A DNA stretch of 62,100 bases from Bacteroidales bacterium. Lineage in GTDB: Bacteria; Bacteroidota; Bacteroidia; Bacteroidales; Lentimicrobiaceae. The stretch lies in contig JALHHH010000016.1 of assembly GCA_022837485.1 (NCBI GenBank), positions 1 through 62,100 of the forward strand, read 5' to 3'. Positions 9,268-17,768 of this stretch are shown piece after piece (the first letter of the stretch is position 1; every line of letters starts with the position of its first letter). Under the pieces are notes generated by a model. It did no database searches. It was not told where the DNA came from and worked only from the letters and a program-made list of their open reading frames with translations. A program made the position numbers and the translations under genes.

Positions 9268-10452
9268 TCAGTACAACAGCTTGTTGTATGGATACCGGAC
9301 AATATGTATATCGTGAACGGTTTTGTAAAGTGCCTCTTTGAATTCTTCGAAATGCAGTTTTTTGGTGGCGGAGATAAATTGGGCAGGACTGTTTACCCGG
9401 GCTATCCAGGTGCGTTTAAGTTCTTCGAGGGTAACGTTTTCACGGGTTGAAGGACTCAGGTCGGTTTCGTCTTTTTCAACGGACGTATAGGCATCCACTT
9501 TGTTGAATACCATCATCACAGGTTTGTCGCCGGCCTTGATTTCAGCAAGGGTTTGATTTACCACCTCAATCTGATCCTCAAAGCCCGGATGCGAAATGTC
9601 CACAACGTGCATCAGGAGGTCGGCTTCACGTACCTCGTCCAGAGTAGATTTAAAGGATTCCACCAGCCCGTGCGGAAGTTTACGGATAAATCCGACGGTA
9701 TCGGTGAGCAAAAACGGAAGGTTTTCGATCACCACTTTGCGAACCGTAGTATCAAGGGTGGCAAAGAGTTTATTTTCGGCAAATACATCCGACTTGCTCA
9801 GCAGATTCATCAGGGTTGATTTGCCCACATTGGTGTAGCCGATCAGGGCAACCCTCACCAGTCGCTCCCGTCCGGAACGCTGGGTGATTTTCTGCTTGTC
9901 GATGTCTTTCAGTTTCTCTTTCAGCAGGGCGATTTTATCGCGGATAATACGACGGTCGGTTTCTATTTCCTTTTCACCGGGACCGCGCATGCCAATACCT
10001 CCGCGCTGTTTCTCGAGGTGCGTCCACATCCGCGACAAGCGGGGCAGCAGATACTGATACTGAGCCAGCTCAACCTGAGTGCGGGCAGTGGCGGTGCGCG
10101 CCCGCCGGGCAAAAATGTCCAGAATCAGCGTAGTACGGTCTAGCACCTTGCACTCCAGCTCCTTTTCAATGTTCCGGAGCTGCGATGGACTTAGTTCATC
10201 GTCAAAAACAACGGTACCAACCTTTTCAACGGTAATGAACGCTTTAATTTCTTCCAGCTTCCCCGATCCAACAAATGTGCGGGTGTCGGGTTTCTCCAGC
10301 TTCTGGATAAAGCGTTTTACGGCCGTTCCGCCAGCTGTTTCAAACAGAAATTCCAGCTCGTCAAGGGTTTCATGAACCCTCGCCTCATCCTGACGAAAGG
10401 TAATAAGTCCGACAAGTACAGCAGTCTCCGTAATATGGGTGATTTCGATCAT
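9268..10452 (-). CDS. hflX: Ribosome-associated GTPase HflX
   Basis: HflX binds the 50S subunit and splits or rescues stalled ribosomes under stress. The 394-aa protein has the N-terminal HflX domain (FVGSGKLEEIK, VVFDDELSPSQLRNIE, VLDRTTLILDIFARRA), then the coiled glycine-rich linker (GGIGMRGPGEKEIETDRR). The G domain follows: G1 GYTNVGKS, the G3-like DTVGFIRKLPHGLVESF and G4 NKVD. Length is typical. It is transcribed from its own -7 element at 10472-10479 and appears monocistronic. Confidence 0.96.
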   Translation of the reverse strand: MIEITHITETAVLVGLITFRQDEARVHETLDELEFLFETAGGTAVKRFIQKLEKPDTRTFVGSGKLEEIKAFITVEKVGTVVFDDELSPSQLRNIEKELECKVLDRTTLILDIFARRARTATARTQVELAQYQYLLPRLSRMWTHLEKQRGGIGMRGPGEKEIETDRRIIRDKIALLKEKLKDIDKQKITQRSGRERLVRVALIGYTNVGKSTLMNLLSKSDVFAENKLFATLDTTVRKVVIENLPFLLTDTVGFIRKLPHGLVESFKSTLDEVREADLLMHVVDISHPGFEDQIEVVNQTLAEIKAGDKPVMMVFNKVDAYTSVEKDETDLSPSTRENVTLEELKRTWIARVNSPAQFISATKKLHFEEFKEALYKTVHDIHIVRYPYNKLLY

Positions 10453-10471
10453 GCAATGATATTAGCGGGTG

Positions 10472-10479
10472 CAAAGATA
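10472..10479 (-). promoter_or_regulatory. -7 element (TATCTTTG) of hflX
   Basis: Minus-strand TATCTTTG ends 20 nt before the hflX ATG and fits TAnnTTTG. Confidence 0.65.
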
Positions 10480-10578
10480 ATGGAAATGTAAGCATGGCAG
10501 CACGTTGCCGTAAACTGAGCTTTTATAAGGGAGGTCTGGGGCAGAAAGGCCGGTACCTGCTACTCCGCCGACGGGCTG

Positions 10579-11664
10579 CTACTGTTGTTCGCCCCGGTTC
10601 ATAACATTGGTCTGTATCTGTATGGACTGCTCATGCACAAGCTGAAGCAGGGCCGCCAGGAAACGGTTGTCAAGCCCGGCTTTGTTACCCTTTTTTATAC
10701 GGTCGGCAAACAGCTCTTTCCATCGCTGCAGCTGCAGTATGGTGATGTTATGGGCATATTTGTAACGGCCCATCTCTTGGGCAATATTCATACGTTTTGC
10801 CAGCAGCCGGATCATTTCATAATCTATCAGGTCGATTTCATGCCTTAGCTCTTCCAGGTTGCGTTCAAATTCGCGGCTTCCTTTCTGCTCACGCAGGATC
10901 AGATGATTCAGGATCTCTCCAAGGGTTTCGGGTGTTACCTGCTGCACGGAATCGGTCCATGCCTTGTCGGGATCGGGATGCGTTTCCACCATCAGACCGT
11001 CCATCTCCAGATCCATGGCCTGTTGCGAAACCTGCTGTATCAGCGTCCGGTTTCCGCTGATGTGGCTGGGATCACACAGTATGGGAAGTCCCGGCATCTG
11101 ACGCATAAGATCAATGGGGATCTCCCATAACGGAGCATTGCGGTATTGCGTTTTTTCCGACTGATAAAATCCGCGATGGATAGCCGCAAGACGGGTGATG
11201 CCATTTTTTTGCAGACGCTCAATGGCGCCCATCCATAGTTTGAGATCCGGATTTACCGGATTTTTTACCATCACCGGTATATCGACACCGGCCAGGCTCT
11301 CGGCCAGCTCCTGCATCGAGAAGGGATTTACCACCGTTCGGGCGCCGATCCACAATACGTCGATGCCGTGTGCCAGAGCCTCTTCCACGTGCCCGGGCCT
11401 TGCAACCTCAACCGTGGTAAGCAGTCCGGTTTCCTCTTTCACCCGCTTCATCCATACCAGTCCTGCCGTGCCAACGCCTTCAAACAAACCCGGCCTTGTC
11501 CTGGGTTTCCAGATTCCGGCACGAAATACTTTTACTCCCGGTAACCGGGAAAGAGCATGCGCAGTTTGCAGCACCTGCGTTTCGGTTTCGGCGCTGCACG
11601 GACCGGCAATCACCAGCGGGCGATGGCTTCCGGGTATCCAGGTATGTAAAGGAGGAAAGTCCAT
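10579..11664 (-). CDS. Bifunctional 3-deoxy-7-phosphoheptulonate synthase / chorismate mutase
   Basis: This cytoplasmic enzyme joins the first step of the shikimate pathway (PEP plus erythrose-4-phosphate to DAHP) to chorismate mutase, the branch point to Phe and Tyr. The 361-aa product has an N-terminal KDO8PS/DAHPS barrel, residues about 1-260 (AGPCSAET, KVFRAGIWKPRTRPG, VMVKNPVNPDL, ILCDPSHISG). An AroQ-type helical mutase follows, residues about 270-355 (LRHEIDLIDYEMIRLLAKRM, the first helix with catalytic Arg/Lys). This fusion order is common in Bacteroidota. It has its own -7 element (11679-11686). The remaining aro/tyrA genes are not adjacent here. Confidence 0.94.
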   Translation of the reverse strand: MDFPPLHTWIPGSHRPLVIAGPCSAETETQVLQTAHALSRLPGVKVFRAGIWKPRTRPGLFEGVGTAGLVWMKRVKEETGLLTTVEVARPGHVEEALAHGIDVLWIGARTVVNPFSMQELAESLAGVDIPVMVKNPVNPDLKLWMGAIERLQKNGITRLAAIHRGFYQSEKTQYRNAPLWEIPIDLMRQMPGLPILCDPSHISGNRTLIQQVSQQAMDLEMDGLMVETHPDPDKAWTDSVQQVTPETLGEILNHLILREQKGSREFERNLEELRHEIDLIDYEMIRLLAKRMNIAQEMGRYKYAHNITILQLQRWKELFADRIKKGNKAGLDNRFLAALLQLVHEQSIQIQTNVMNRGEQQ

Positions 11665-11678
11665 TCGGTAATTTTGTG

Positions 11679-11686
11679 CAAAAATA
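11679..11686 (-). promoter_or_regulatory. -7 element (TATTTTTG) of the DAHP synthase/chorismate mutase gene
   Basis: Minus-strand TATTTTTG lies 14 nt upstream of the ATG at 11664 and fits TAnnTTTG. Confidence 0.65.
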
Positions 11687-11708
11687 ACAATTATGAGGCC
11701 CCACAGGT

Positions 11709-13145
11709 TCAGTTAGTGCCACCGGACTCCTGCAATTGCCTTCCCTTTTTTCCCGCGAAACGGTAAACAAGCAGTCCGGCAGCAAGACTTATCACAATCA
11801 GAAAAGAAATAAGGATCAGGCGTTTTTGTTGCTTGTGTTCGTGTTCGTAACGTACACGCAATGCATTAGTGTCGCGCAGATCCGATACCAGGGACTCGCG
11901 AACGGTTCCCAGCACCTGAAGCTGAGCCTGCATTTCGTCAACGAGCAGTGAATCGCGCAGCATTCTGTATCTGGCACTGTAGTGTGCAGCATCCGCCGGA
12001 TTCCCTCTTGTTTGCAGGTATGCATCCAGGCTGTGGTATGCTTCGAGCCTCTCCTTTGCGGAGAGAGAGGTCGTTTTTCTGATCAGCGCAAGCAGCACAT
12101 AATCGGGTGGGCTCACCGGCTTCTTCCGTGGCTTCAGGGATGCCAGGCCTGCAAGCGAAAGGCGTTCAGCCGAAGTGTCGCCCATCTTTTCAGAGAAAAG
12201 CAGTGCCTGACCGAAATAGGTTTGTGCTGCCGCTGTATCGTGGTTTTTGGCGGCTATCACCCCCAGATTGTAAGTAATCTGAAGCATTCCCTGTCCGCCC
12301 GCTGAGGTATTTTTTGACAGTGCGAGAGCTTCCTCGTAATTAAGCCTGGCGGAGTCGGAAAGACCCTGCCTGAAATACGAATCGCCAATCGATTTGTTGA
12401 GGGAAAAGAGCATTGCCGGACTTCCCGATGGTTTGTAAAGAGCAAGGCTTTGTTTCAGGTATTTTCGCGAATCGGAATCCCTGCCCTGTCGTTCGTACAG
12501 ATTGCCCAGGCTTGCAAGAGTATGAGCTCTGAGGCGGGTATTACCGGTCTTTTCCGATATTTCTGCCGCTTCCAGATAATACTGTCCTGCATTCCCGGCT
12601 TTTCCGATGCGGTCATAAACATTTCCAATTCCGGCCAGATTGCTGGCAACTCCCGCGCTGTCGGCTGCCTGCCTCCGTATTTCGAGGGAAGCCCGGTATT
12701 GATCAATCGCGCGATCGGGCTCTTCGCGCTCCAAAGTCTGACCAATCATTGTATGTGCCATAGCTGCTCCCAGCGGCTCATTCCCTTTCAGATACCAGGG
12801 AATGGAGCGCTGCAGGTATTCAACAAAGCCTTCGTTGTTGTTGACCGATTGCTCGGTAAGAGCCCTGTTCAGATATCCGACGGCAACGTACCTGTAATTT
12901 TCTGTTCGTAAGGCAAACGCAATCAGGCTGTCGGCAGCTGCCCGCGCCGAGTCGGCCTGCTTTTCGTAAAGAAAATTTTCAAAACGGTTTTCCAGTGTAG
13001 CAATCCTTATGGAATCGGAAATCCTTAAAGAACCGGCATCCTGCGCCGAAACGTTCCGGATCAGCAAGACGACTGCTAAAACCAGCAGGGTAACGAAATT
13101 CCATCGGTGCAGCAGGTGTCGAAATTCCGTTTTATTCAGGTGCAT
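11709..13145 (-). CDS. Exported tetratricopeptide-repeat protein with C-terminal membrane anchor
   Basis: A 478-aa protein with an N-terminal signal or anchor (FVTLLVLAVVLLIRNVSAQ). About seven TPR units follow between residues 60 and 330 (for example AHTMIGQTLEREEPDRAIDQYRASLEI and NLAGIGNVYDRIGKAGNAGQYYL). A charged linker and a membrane helix near the end (LILISFLIVISLAAGLLVYRF) complete it. This layout matches the sensor half of Bacteroidota TPR histidine kinases, but the protein stops right after the membrane helix and has no kinase or DNA-binding domain. It may be a stand-alone receptor or scaffold. It is followed after 44 nt by the aroF-like gene, which carries its own promoter. Confidence 0.85.
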   Translation of the reverse strand: MHLNKTEFRHLLHRWNFVTLLVLAVVLLIRNVSAQDAGSLRISDSIRIATLENRFENFLYEKQADSARAAADSLIAFALRTENYRYVAVGYLNRALTEQSVNNNEGFVEYLQRSIPWYLKGNEPLGAAMAHTMIGQTLEREEPDRAIDQYRASLEIRRQAADSAGVASNLAGIGNVYDRIGKAGNAGQYYLEAAEISEKTGNTRLRAHTLASLGNLYERQGRDSDSRKYLKQSLALYKPSGSPAMLFSLNKSIGDSYFRQGLSDSARLNYEEALALSKNTSAGGQGMLQITYNLGVIAAKNHDTAAAQTYFGQALLFSEKMGDTSAERLSLAGLASLKPRKKPVSPPDYVLLALIRKTTSLSAKERLEAYHSLDAYLQTRGNPADAAHYSARYRMLRDSLLVDEMQAQLQVLGTVRESLVSDLRDTNALRVRYEHEHKQQKRLILISFLIVISLAAGLLVYRFAGKKGRQLQESGGTN

Positions 13146-13510
13146 AGCCTTTAATGTATCGCTGATTTATACATCGGCAACGTAACGTTGACCAATACGT
13201 ACAAAAATATAAATTCCGGATGATTTTCGTTCAGGCCAAATGCAATATAACAAACACGGAGCTTTCCGTTCGATCCAGGGAATATAACATGCTCTATAAC
13301 GGGCGCAGTTGCCGTATTAAGAGGAGCCACAGCAAACTGTTCCAGCAAATTGTGTGAATGCGGATGCTTCAGCAGCCGTATACTACCGGTAGCAAAAATC
13401 ATCCACCATTGCTGCTGTGCAGCCCTGTTTTCCCAATCCTCTTTTTTTATACCTTTGCCGCTGCTTTCCCGGAAGCGGAAATGCTGATAATCATATACCT
13501 TTTTAACAGA
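13146..13510. other. Divergent intergenic region between the TPR gene and asnS
   Basis: No gene is supported here. The asnS -7 element lies within it at 13450-13457. An 83-codon minus-strand frame (13151-13402) was considered and rejected. Confidence 0.5.
13450..13457 (+). promoter_or_regulatory. -7 element (TACCTTTG) of asnS
   Basis: TACCTTTG, 53 nt upstream of the asnS ATG at 13511. It supports that ATG over an in-frame ATG at 13358, which would lie before the promoter. Confidence 0.65.
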
Positions 13511-14917
13511 ATGGAATCACTGAAAAGAACGAAAATTGCCGAAGTTCTGCACAACTGGCAGTCGATTGGCATTGGAAACACCATTAACCTCAAAGGCTGG
13601 GTTCGTACCAAACGCGGAAATAAAAACGTTGCTTTTATCGCTCTTAACGATGGTTCCATAATTCACAACATTCAGATCGTTGTTGAGCTTGCCGGTTTCG
13701 ACGAAGCATCCATGAAACTCATCACCACCGGTTCCTGCATTTCGGTCAACGGTACTCTGGTTGAGTCGCCCGGGCAGGGACAGGCCGTGGAAGTGCAGGC
13801 AAAAGAGATAGAAGTATACGGATCTGCCGACCCCGAAACCTATCCTCTGCAGAAAAAAGGCCATACGCTTGAGTTCCTGCGCGAGATCGCCCACCTGCGT
13901 CCGCGAACCAATACGTTTGGAGCGGTACTCCGGATGCGTCATGCTATGTCGTTTGCCATCCACAAGTTCTTCAACGAGCGTGGTTTTTATTACCTGCATA
14001 CACCCATCATTACCGGCTCGGATGCCGAAGGCGCCGGAGCCATGTTCAGAGTAACCACACTCGATGCTAAAAATCCGCCCCTCACCGAAACAGGAGAGGT
14101 TGATTACAGCAAGGACTTCTTTGGAAAGGCAACCAACCTTACGGTATCCGGACAGCTGGAAGGCGAGCTTGGCGCGATGGCTCTCTCCTCCATTTACACC
14201 TTTGGCCCTACTTTCCGTGCTGAAAATTCAAATACCCCGCGACACCTGGCAGAGTTCTGGATGATAGAACCTGAAATGGCGTTTTACGACATCAACGATA
14301 ACATGGATCTGGCCGAGGAGTTCCTGAAATACCTTGTTCAGTATGCTCTCGACAACTGCATCGACGACCTTGAGTTTCTGAATAAGATGTACGACAACGA
14401 GCTGATAGACCGGCTCAGATTTGTGGTTGACAACGACTTCAAGCGCCTATCGTATACCGAAGCTGTCGAAATACTGAAGGCTTCCGGACAGAAGTTTGAA
14501 TTTCCGGTTGACTGGGGGACCGACCTTCAGAGCGAGCACGAACGCTATCTGGTTGAGAAGCATTTTCGTACACCCGTTATCCTGACCAACTATCCGGCTG
14601 AGATCAAGGCTTTCTACATGAAGCAGAACGACGACGGCAAAACGGTAAGAGCCATGGATGTGCTTTTCCCCCGAATCGGAGAAATCATTGGCGGATCGCA
14701 GCGCGAAGAGGTCCTCGAAAAGCTCGTGGACCGCTGCAGGGAACTGCACATTCCCGAAAAGGATATCTGGTGGTATCTCGATACCCGCCGCTTCGGCACC
14801 GCCCCGCATGCTGGCTTCGGACTTGGCTTCGAACGTCTGATGCTCTTCGTTACCGGAATGGCCAACATCCGCGATGTGATTCCTTTCCCGCGCACACCGC
14901 AGAACGCTGAGTTCTGA
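13511..14917 (+). CDS. asnS: Asparaginyl-tRNA synthetase
   Basis: A class IIb aminoacyl-tRNA synthetase charging tRNA-Asn. The 468-aa product has an N-terminal OB-fold anticodon-binding domain (residues about 20-110; INLKGWVRTKRGNKNVAFIALNDGS). The class II catalytic core follows: motif 1 near FHTP-like YLHTPIITGSDAEGAG, motif 2 FRAENSNTPRHLAEFWMIEPE and motif 3 GFGLGFERLM. The VSGQLEGE segment and absence of a bacterial insertion favour AsnRS over AspRS. The start follows the -7 element. The gene appears to be transcribed alone. Confidence 0.97.
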   Translation: MESLKRTKIAEVLHNWQSIGIGNTINLKGWVRTKRGNKNVAFIALNDGSIIHNIQIVVELAGFDEASMKLITTGSCISVNGTLVESPGQGQAVEVQAKEIEVYGSADPETYPLQKKGHTLEFLREIAHLRPRTNTFGAVLRMRHAMSFAIHKFFNERGFYYLHTPIITGSDAEGAGAMFRVTTLDAKNPPLTETGEVDYSKDFFGKATNLTVSGQLEGELGAMALSSIYTFGPTFRAENSNTPRHLAEFWMIEPEMAFYDINDNMDLAEEFLKYLVQYALDNCIDDLEFLNKMYDNELIDRLRFVVDNDFKRLSYTEAVEILKASGQKFEFPVDWGTDLQSEHERYLVEKHFRTPVILTNYPAEIKAFYMKQNDDGKTVRAMDVLFPRIGEIIGGSQREEVLEKLVDRCRELHIPEKDIWWYLDTRRFGTAPHAGFGLGFERLMLFVTGMANIRDVIPFPRTPQNAEF

Positions 14918-15150
14918 AAATCCTTCATTCAATCCTAACAATTATCCGCAGATTCCGAACGTTAATACTCCGGTATACTGCCCGATGCATTGTTGCGGCC
15001 GTTACCGGGATGGGATGCCGTGCCACCGGAAGTATCTTTCCTTTGGCAGGCGCTGACTGTCAGCACCTGCACCGTGAAAGTTCTTATTATTCGTGCGGGA
15101 TGGAAAAACTTCCAAAAAGATAAGAAAGCTGCGACGTAAGGAGCACTCCA

Positions 15151-15158
15151 TACCTTTG
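15151..15158 (+). promoter_or_regulatory. Distal -7 element (TACCTTTG) upstream of rpoN
   Basis: Consensus match, about 190 nt before the rpoN ATG. Confidence 0.45.
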
Positions 15159-15240
15159 TAATTTGCCCGGCTCAGCAGTAAGCCTCAGGATTTTTTTGAG
15201 AACATCTTTTACATTATCTTAGTGAAACCTGGTGTCTTCG

Positions 15241-15248
15241 TATCTTTG
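15241..15248 (+). promoter_or_regulatory. Proximal -7 element (TATCTTTG) upstream of rpoN
   Basis: Consensus match, about 100 nt before the rpoN ATG, implying a 5' untranslated leader of roughly 90 nt. Confidence 0.55.
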
Positions 15249-15347
15249 CAGCGAACCCCTGATGTTTTCTCCGGGCAATGATAATCGAAACAATGGCGAA
15301 AAATTCGTAACTTTCATGTAACTTCGCCGGGATAAAATGGAATTGGC

Positions 15348-16811
15348 ATGTTAACGCAAAAATTACAGCAGAAACTACTACAGAAACTGTCGCCGCAGCA
15401 GATTCTGCTTATGAAGTTGCTGCAAATTCCATCCATTGCCCTGGAGCAGCGCATCAAGCAGGAGATTGAAGAGAACCCGGCCCTTGAAGATGCTTCCGAT
15501 CCCGAGATGAGTACCGGTGAGGAGGAGCTGCTGCCCGATACCGAACCCGATCCGGTGGAGGAGCTCGAAAAGGAACGCGACGATTTCGACATCACCGACT
15601 ATCTCGACGACGACGACATCCCGGCTTACCGCCTGAATGCCGGAAATACCAGTGCCGACGATGAGCACCGCGAAATTCCCTATGCCTCCGGCATCAGTTT
15701 CCATGAAATGCTGATCTCGCAGCTTGGCCTGCGACATCTGGACGATAGGCAGGTGAAAATTGCCACCTATATCATCGGCAACCTCGACGATTCCGGGTAC
15801 CTCAACCGGGCGCTCAGTGCAATGGTTGATGACCTGGCATTTACCCAGAATATCACAACTACCACAGCTGAACTGGATCAGCTGCTGCAGGTGGTTCAGG
15901 AATTTGACCCTCCCGGAGTAGGAGCCCGCGACCTGCGCGAATGCCTGCTGATTCAGCTTCGCCGCACAGAACCCACCCCCTCCGTGAGCCTGGCAATACA
16001 TCTGGTAGACCGCTACTTTGATGAGCTCACCAAAAAACACTACGATAAAATTTCCCGCAAGGCAAGGGTTACTGAAGATGAACTGCGCGATGCCGTTAAC
16101 GAAATACTGAAACTGAATCCAAAGCCCGGCAATTCGATGGGCGAAACAGCACGCACCAATCACTACATCATGCCCGACTTCTTCGTTTACAATAAGGACG
16201 GAGAGCTCGAACTTCAGATAAATTCCAGAAATACCCCCGAACTTCGGCTGAGCCGCACCTATGTGGATATGCTTGAAACCTATGCCGAAAGTAAATCGAA
16301 AAGCAACAGCCAGAAGGAAGCGGTGATGTTCATCAAACAGAAAATAGACTCCGCACGCTGGTTTATTGATGCCATCAAGCAACGCCAGAATACACTGTTC
16401 ATTACCATGACGGCCATTATGGAGTACCAGAAAGAGTATTTCCTTACCGGTGATGAAACAAAGCTTCGGCCTATGATCCTGAAAGACATAGCCGAAATGG
16501 TCGGGCTGGATATTTCGACCATTTCACGGGTTGCCAACTCCAAATACGTTCAAACGCCATTCGGTACGTTTCTGCTGAAAACGTTTTTCTCTGAATCCAT
16601 GCAAACCGACTCGGGTGAAGAAGTTTCGACACGGGAAATTAAAAAGATACTCTCCGATTGCATAGTAGCAGAGGAAAAATCCAGACCTCTTACCGATGAA
16701 CAGCTTACCGATATCCTGAAAGAAAAAGGGTACAACATTGCCCGCCGCACGGTAGCCAAATACCGTGAACAGCTTAGCATACCCGTAGCCCGGCTGCGAA
16801 AGGAACTTTAA
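15348..16811 (+). CDS. rpoN: RNA polymerase sigma-54 factor
   Basis: Sigma-54 directs RNA polymerase to -24/-12 promoters that need an AAA+ activator. The 487-aa product shows the glutamine/leucine-rich region I (QQKLLQKLSPQQILLMKLLQ), the acidic region II (about residues 50-95) and the core-binding domain. The C-terminal HTH follows (LKDIAEMVGLDISTISRVAN), then the RpoN box ARRTVAKYREQL. It is intact and of normal length. No sigma-54 activator gene lies in the window. It is followed after 43 nt by a DUF169 gene, possibly cotranscribed. Confidence 0.97.
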   Translation: MLTQKLQQKLLQKLSPQQILLMKLLQIPSIALEQRIKQEIEENPALEDASDPEMSTGEEELLPDTEPDPVEELEKERDDFDITDYLDDDDIPAYRLNAGNTSADDEHREIPYASGISFHEMLISQLGLRHLDDRQVKIATYIIGNLDDSGYLNRALSAMVDDLAFTQNITTTTAELDQLLQVVQEFDPPGVGARDLRECLLIQLRRTEPTPSVSLAIHLVDRYFDELTKKHYDKISRKARVTEDELRDAVNEILKLNPKPGNSMGETARTNHYIMPDFFVYNKDGELELQINSRNTPELRLSRTYVDMLETYAESKSKSNSQKEAVMFIKQKIDSARWFIDAIKQRQNTLFITMTAIMEYQKEYFLTGDETKLRPMILKDIAEMVGLDISTISRVANSKYVQTPFGTFLLKTFFSESMQTDSGEEVSTREIKKILSDCIVAEEKSRPLTDEQLTDILKEKGYNIARRTVAKYREQLSIPVARLRKEL

Positions 16812-16854
16812 AGAATTTCCCTCTCCCGTTTATCTCCCTTATATACACCGCTTT

Positions 16855-17646
16855 ATGGACTTAGCCCTGAGAGACCGTTTTACGGAATACTGGAAGAAAT
16901 ACTTCGGTGAAACCGGACTTCCGATCGTCTTTTTTTATTCGGATGCGGTAACCTCTGCGGAAGCGGCACCCCGGGCCGAAAAATGGAATTGCTTTATAGG
17001 ATCTCTTGCACAGGTAAAACGCGGAAAATCCCTCTCTTTTGATGCAGCCTCGGTGGGATGCAGCGGAGGAAAGCGTTATCTGGGATTCGGCAGGAAACTT
17101 AGGCCGGGCTTCGAGTACTTTCTGTCGTGCGGCAATCAGGAAATGGAAGGCGAACGCTATTTGCGTACTCCCGCTCAGGTTGAAAAGTTTCTGAAGGATG
17201 CTCCCTTTGAAGCTGCCCCTGCTTCCCACATCGTTTTCCGGCGCTGGGATATGCTCGAAGAAAACGATGAGCCCGAAGTCGTGATCTTTTTCGCAAAACC
17301 CGATGTACTGTCCGGCCTTTTTACCCTTGCAGGTTTCGATCGCGACGACATGCAGGGTACCATTGCTCCCTTCGGATCCGGCTGTGCTTCCATCGTACAG
17401 TACCCCCTGGCCGAATCGAAAAATGAAAAGCCAAGGGCTGTGCTTGGAATGTTCGACGTTTCCGCCCGGCCGTTTGTTATGGAAAACGAGCTTACCTTCG
17501 CCATCCCCATGAATCGCTTTACCGAAATGGTGCATTACATGGATGAAACCTTCCTTACCACCCATGCATGGGAGAAAGTAAGGGAGCGGATTAACCGCTC
17601 AGCAGGCAAAGAACAGAATCCTGGATCTTCCGCTGGCCTTTTTTAG
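16855..17646 (+). CDS. DUF169 family protein
   Basis: The 263-aa protein matches the layout of DUF169 proteins: an N-terminal helical start (LRDRFTEYWKKYFG), a conserved cysteine-glycine segment (VGCSGGKRYLGFG), the ERYLRTPAQVEKFL helix, a VIFFAKPDVLSGLFTLAGFD stretch, and GSGCASIVQYPL near the end. The biochemical role of this family is not established; cysteines in the C-S-G-G and G-C-A-S motifs could bind metal or a cofactor. There is no signal peptide. The gene follows rpoN closely. Confidence 0.82.
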   Translation: MDLALRDRFTEYWKKYFGETGLPIVFFYSDAVTSAEAAPRAEKWNCFIGSLAQVKRGKSLSFDAASVGCSGGKRYLGFGRKLRPGFEYFLSCGNQEMEGERYLRTPAQVEKFLKDAPFEAAPASHIVFRRWDMLEENDEPEVVIFFAKPDVLSGLFTLAGFDRDDMQGTIAPFGSGCASIVQYPLAESKNEKPRAVLGMFDVSARPFVMENELTFAIPMNRFTEMVHYMDETFLTTHAWEKVRERINRSAGKEQNPGSSAGLF

Positions 17647-17741
17647 CTAAAGTCAGGCAATTAAACACCGGCACAGGATTCTCAACCGCCGGGAGTTGCA
17701 GGTTTGCAGCCCGATACTGGTTGCAGCTCATTTTTTCTTTC

Positions 17742-17749
17742 TACTTTTG
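17742..17749 (+). promoter_or_regulatory. -7 element (TACTTTTG) of the S9 peptidase gene
   Basis: Consensus match 19 nt upstream of the ATG at 17769; it excludes an in-frame ATG at 17721. Confidence 0.65.
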
Positions 17750-17768
17750 TAACAAATTCCCTACCGTC

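Larger units (their letters stand above)
14918..15347. other. Intergenic region upstream of rpoN with two -7 elements
   Basis: No gene is supported in these 430 bases. Two TAnnTTTG matches are present at 15151-15158 and 15241-15248; either could start the rpoN transcript. A third, weaker element (TAACTTTC) lies near 15308. Confidence 0.5.

Noticed and set aside
13260..13285. A GTTCGATCC-like sequence that recalled a tRNA T-arm
   Set aside because: No acceptor stem, D-arm or anticodon arm could be placed around it.
13151..13402. An 83-codon minus-strand frame between the TPR gene and asnS
   Set aside because: It has no domain, signal or start context, and it lies over part of the asnS upstream region. 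Its coding look is that of a chance frame.
15378..16382. A 334-codon minus-strand frame inside rpoN
   Set aside because: It is antisense to a clear sigma-54 gene with all expected motifs; the length is a by-product of the codon bias of rpoN.
16861..17565. A 234-codon minus-strand frame inside the DUF169 gene
   Set aside because: Antisense shadow of a recognised gene; the amino-acid pattern has no family character.
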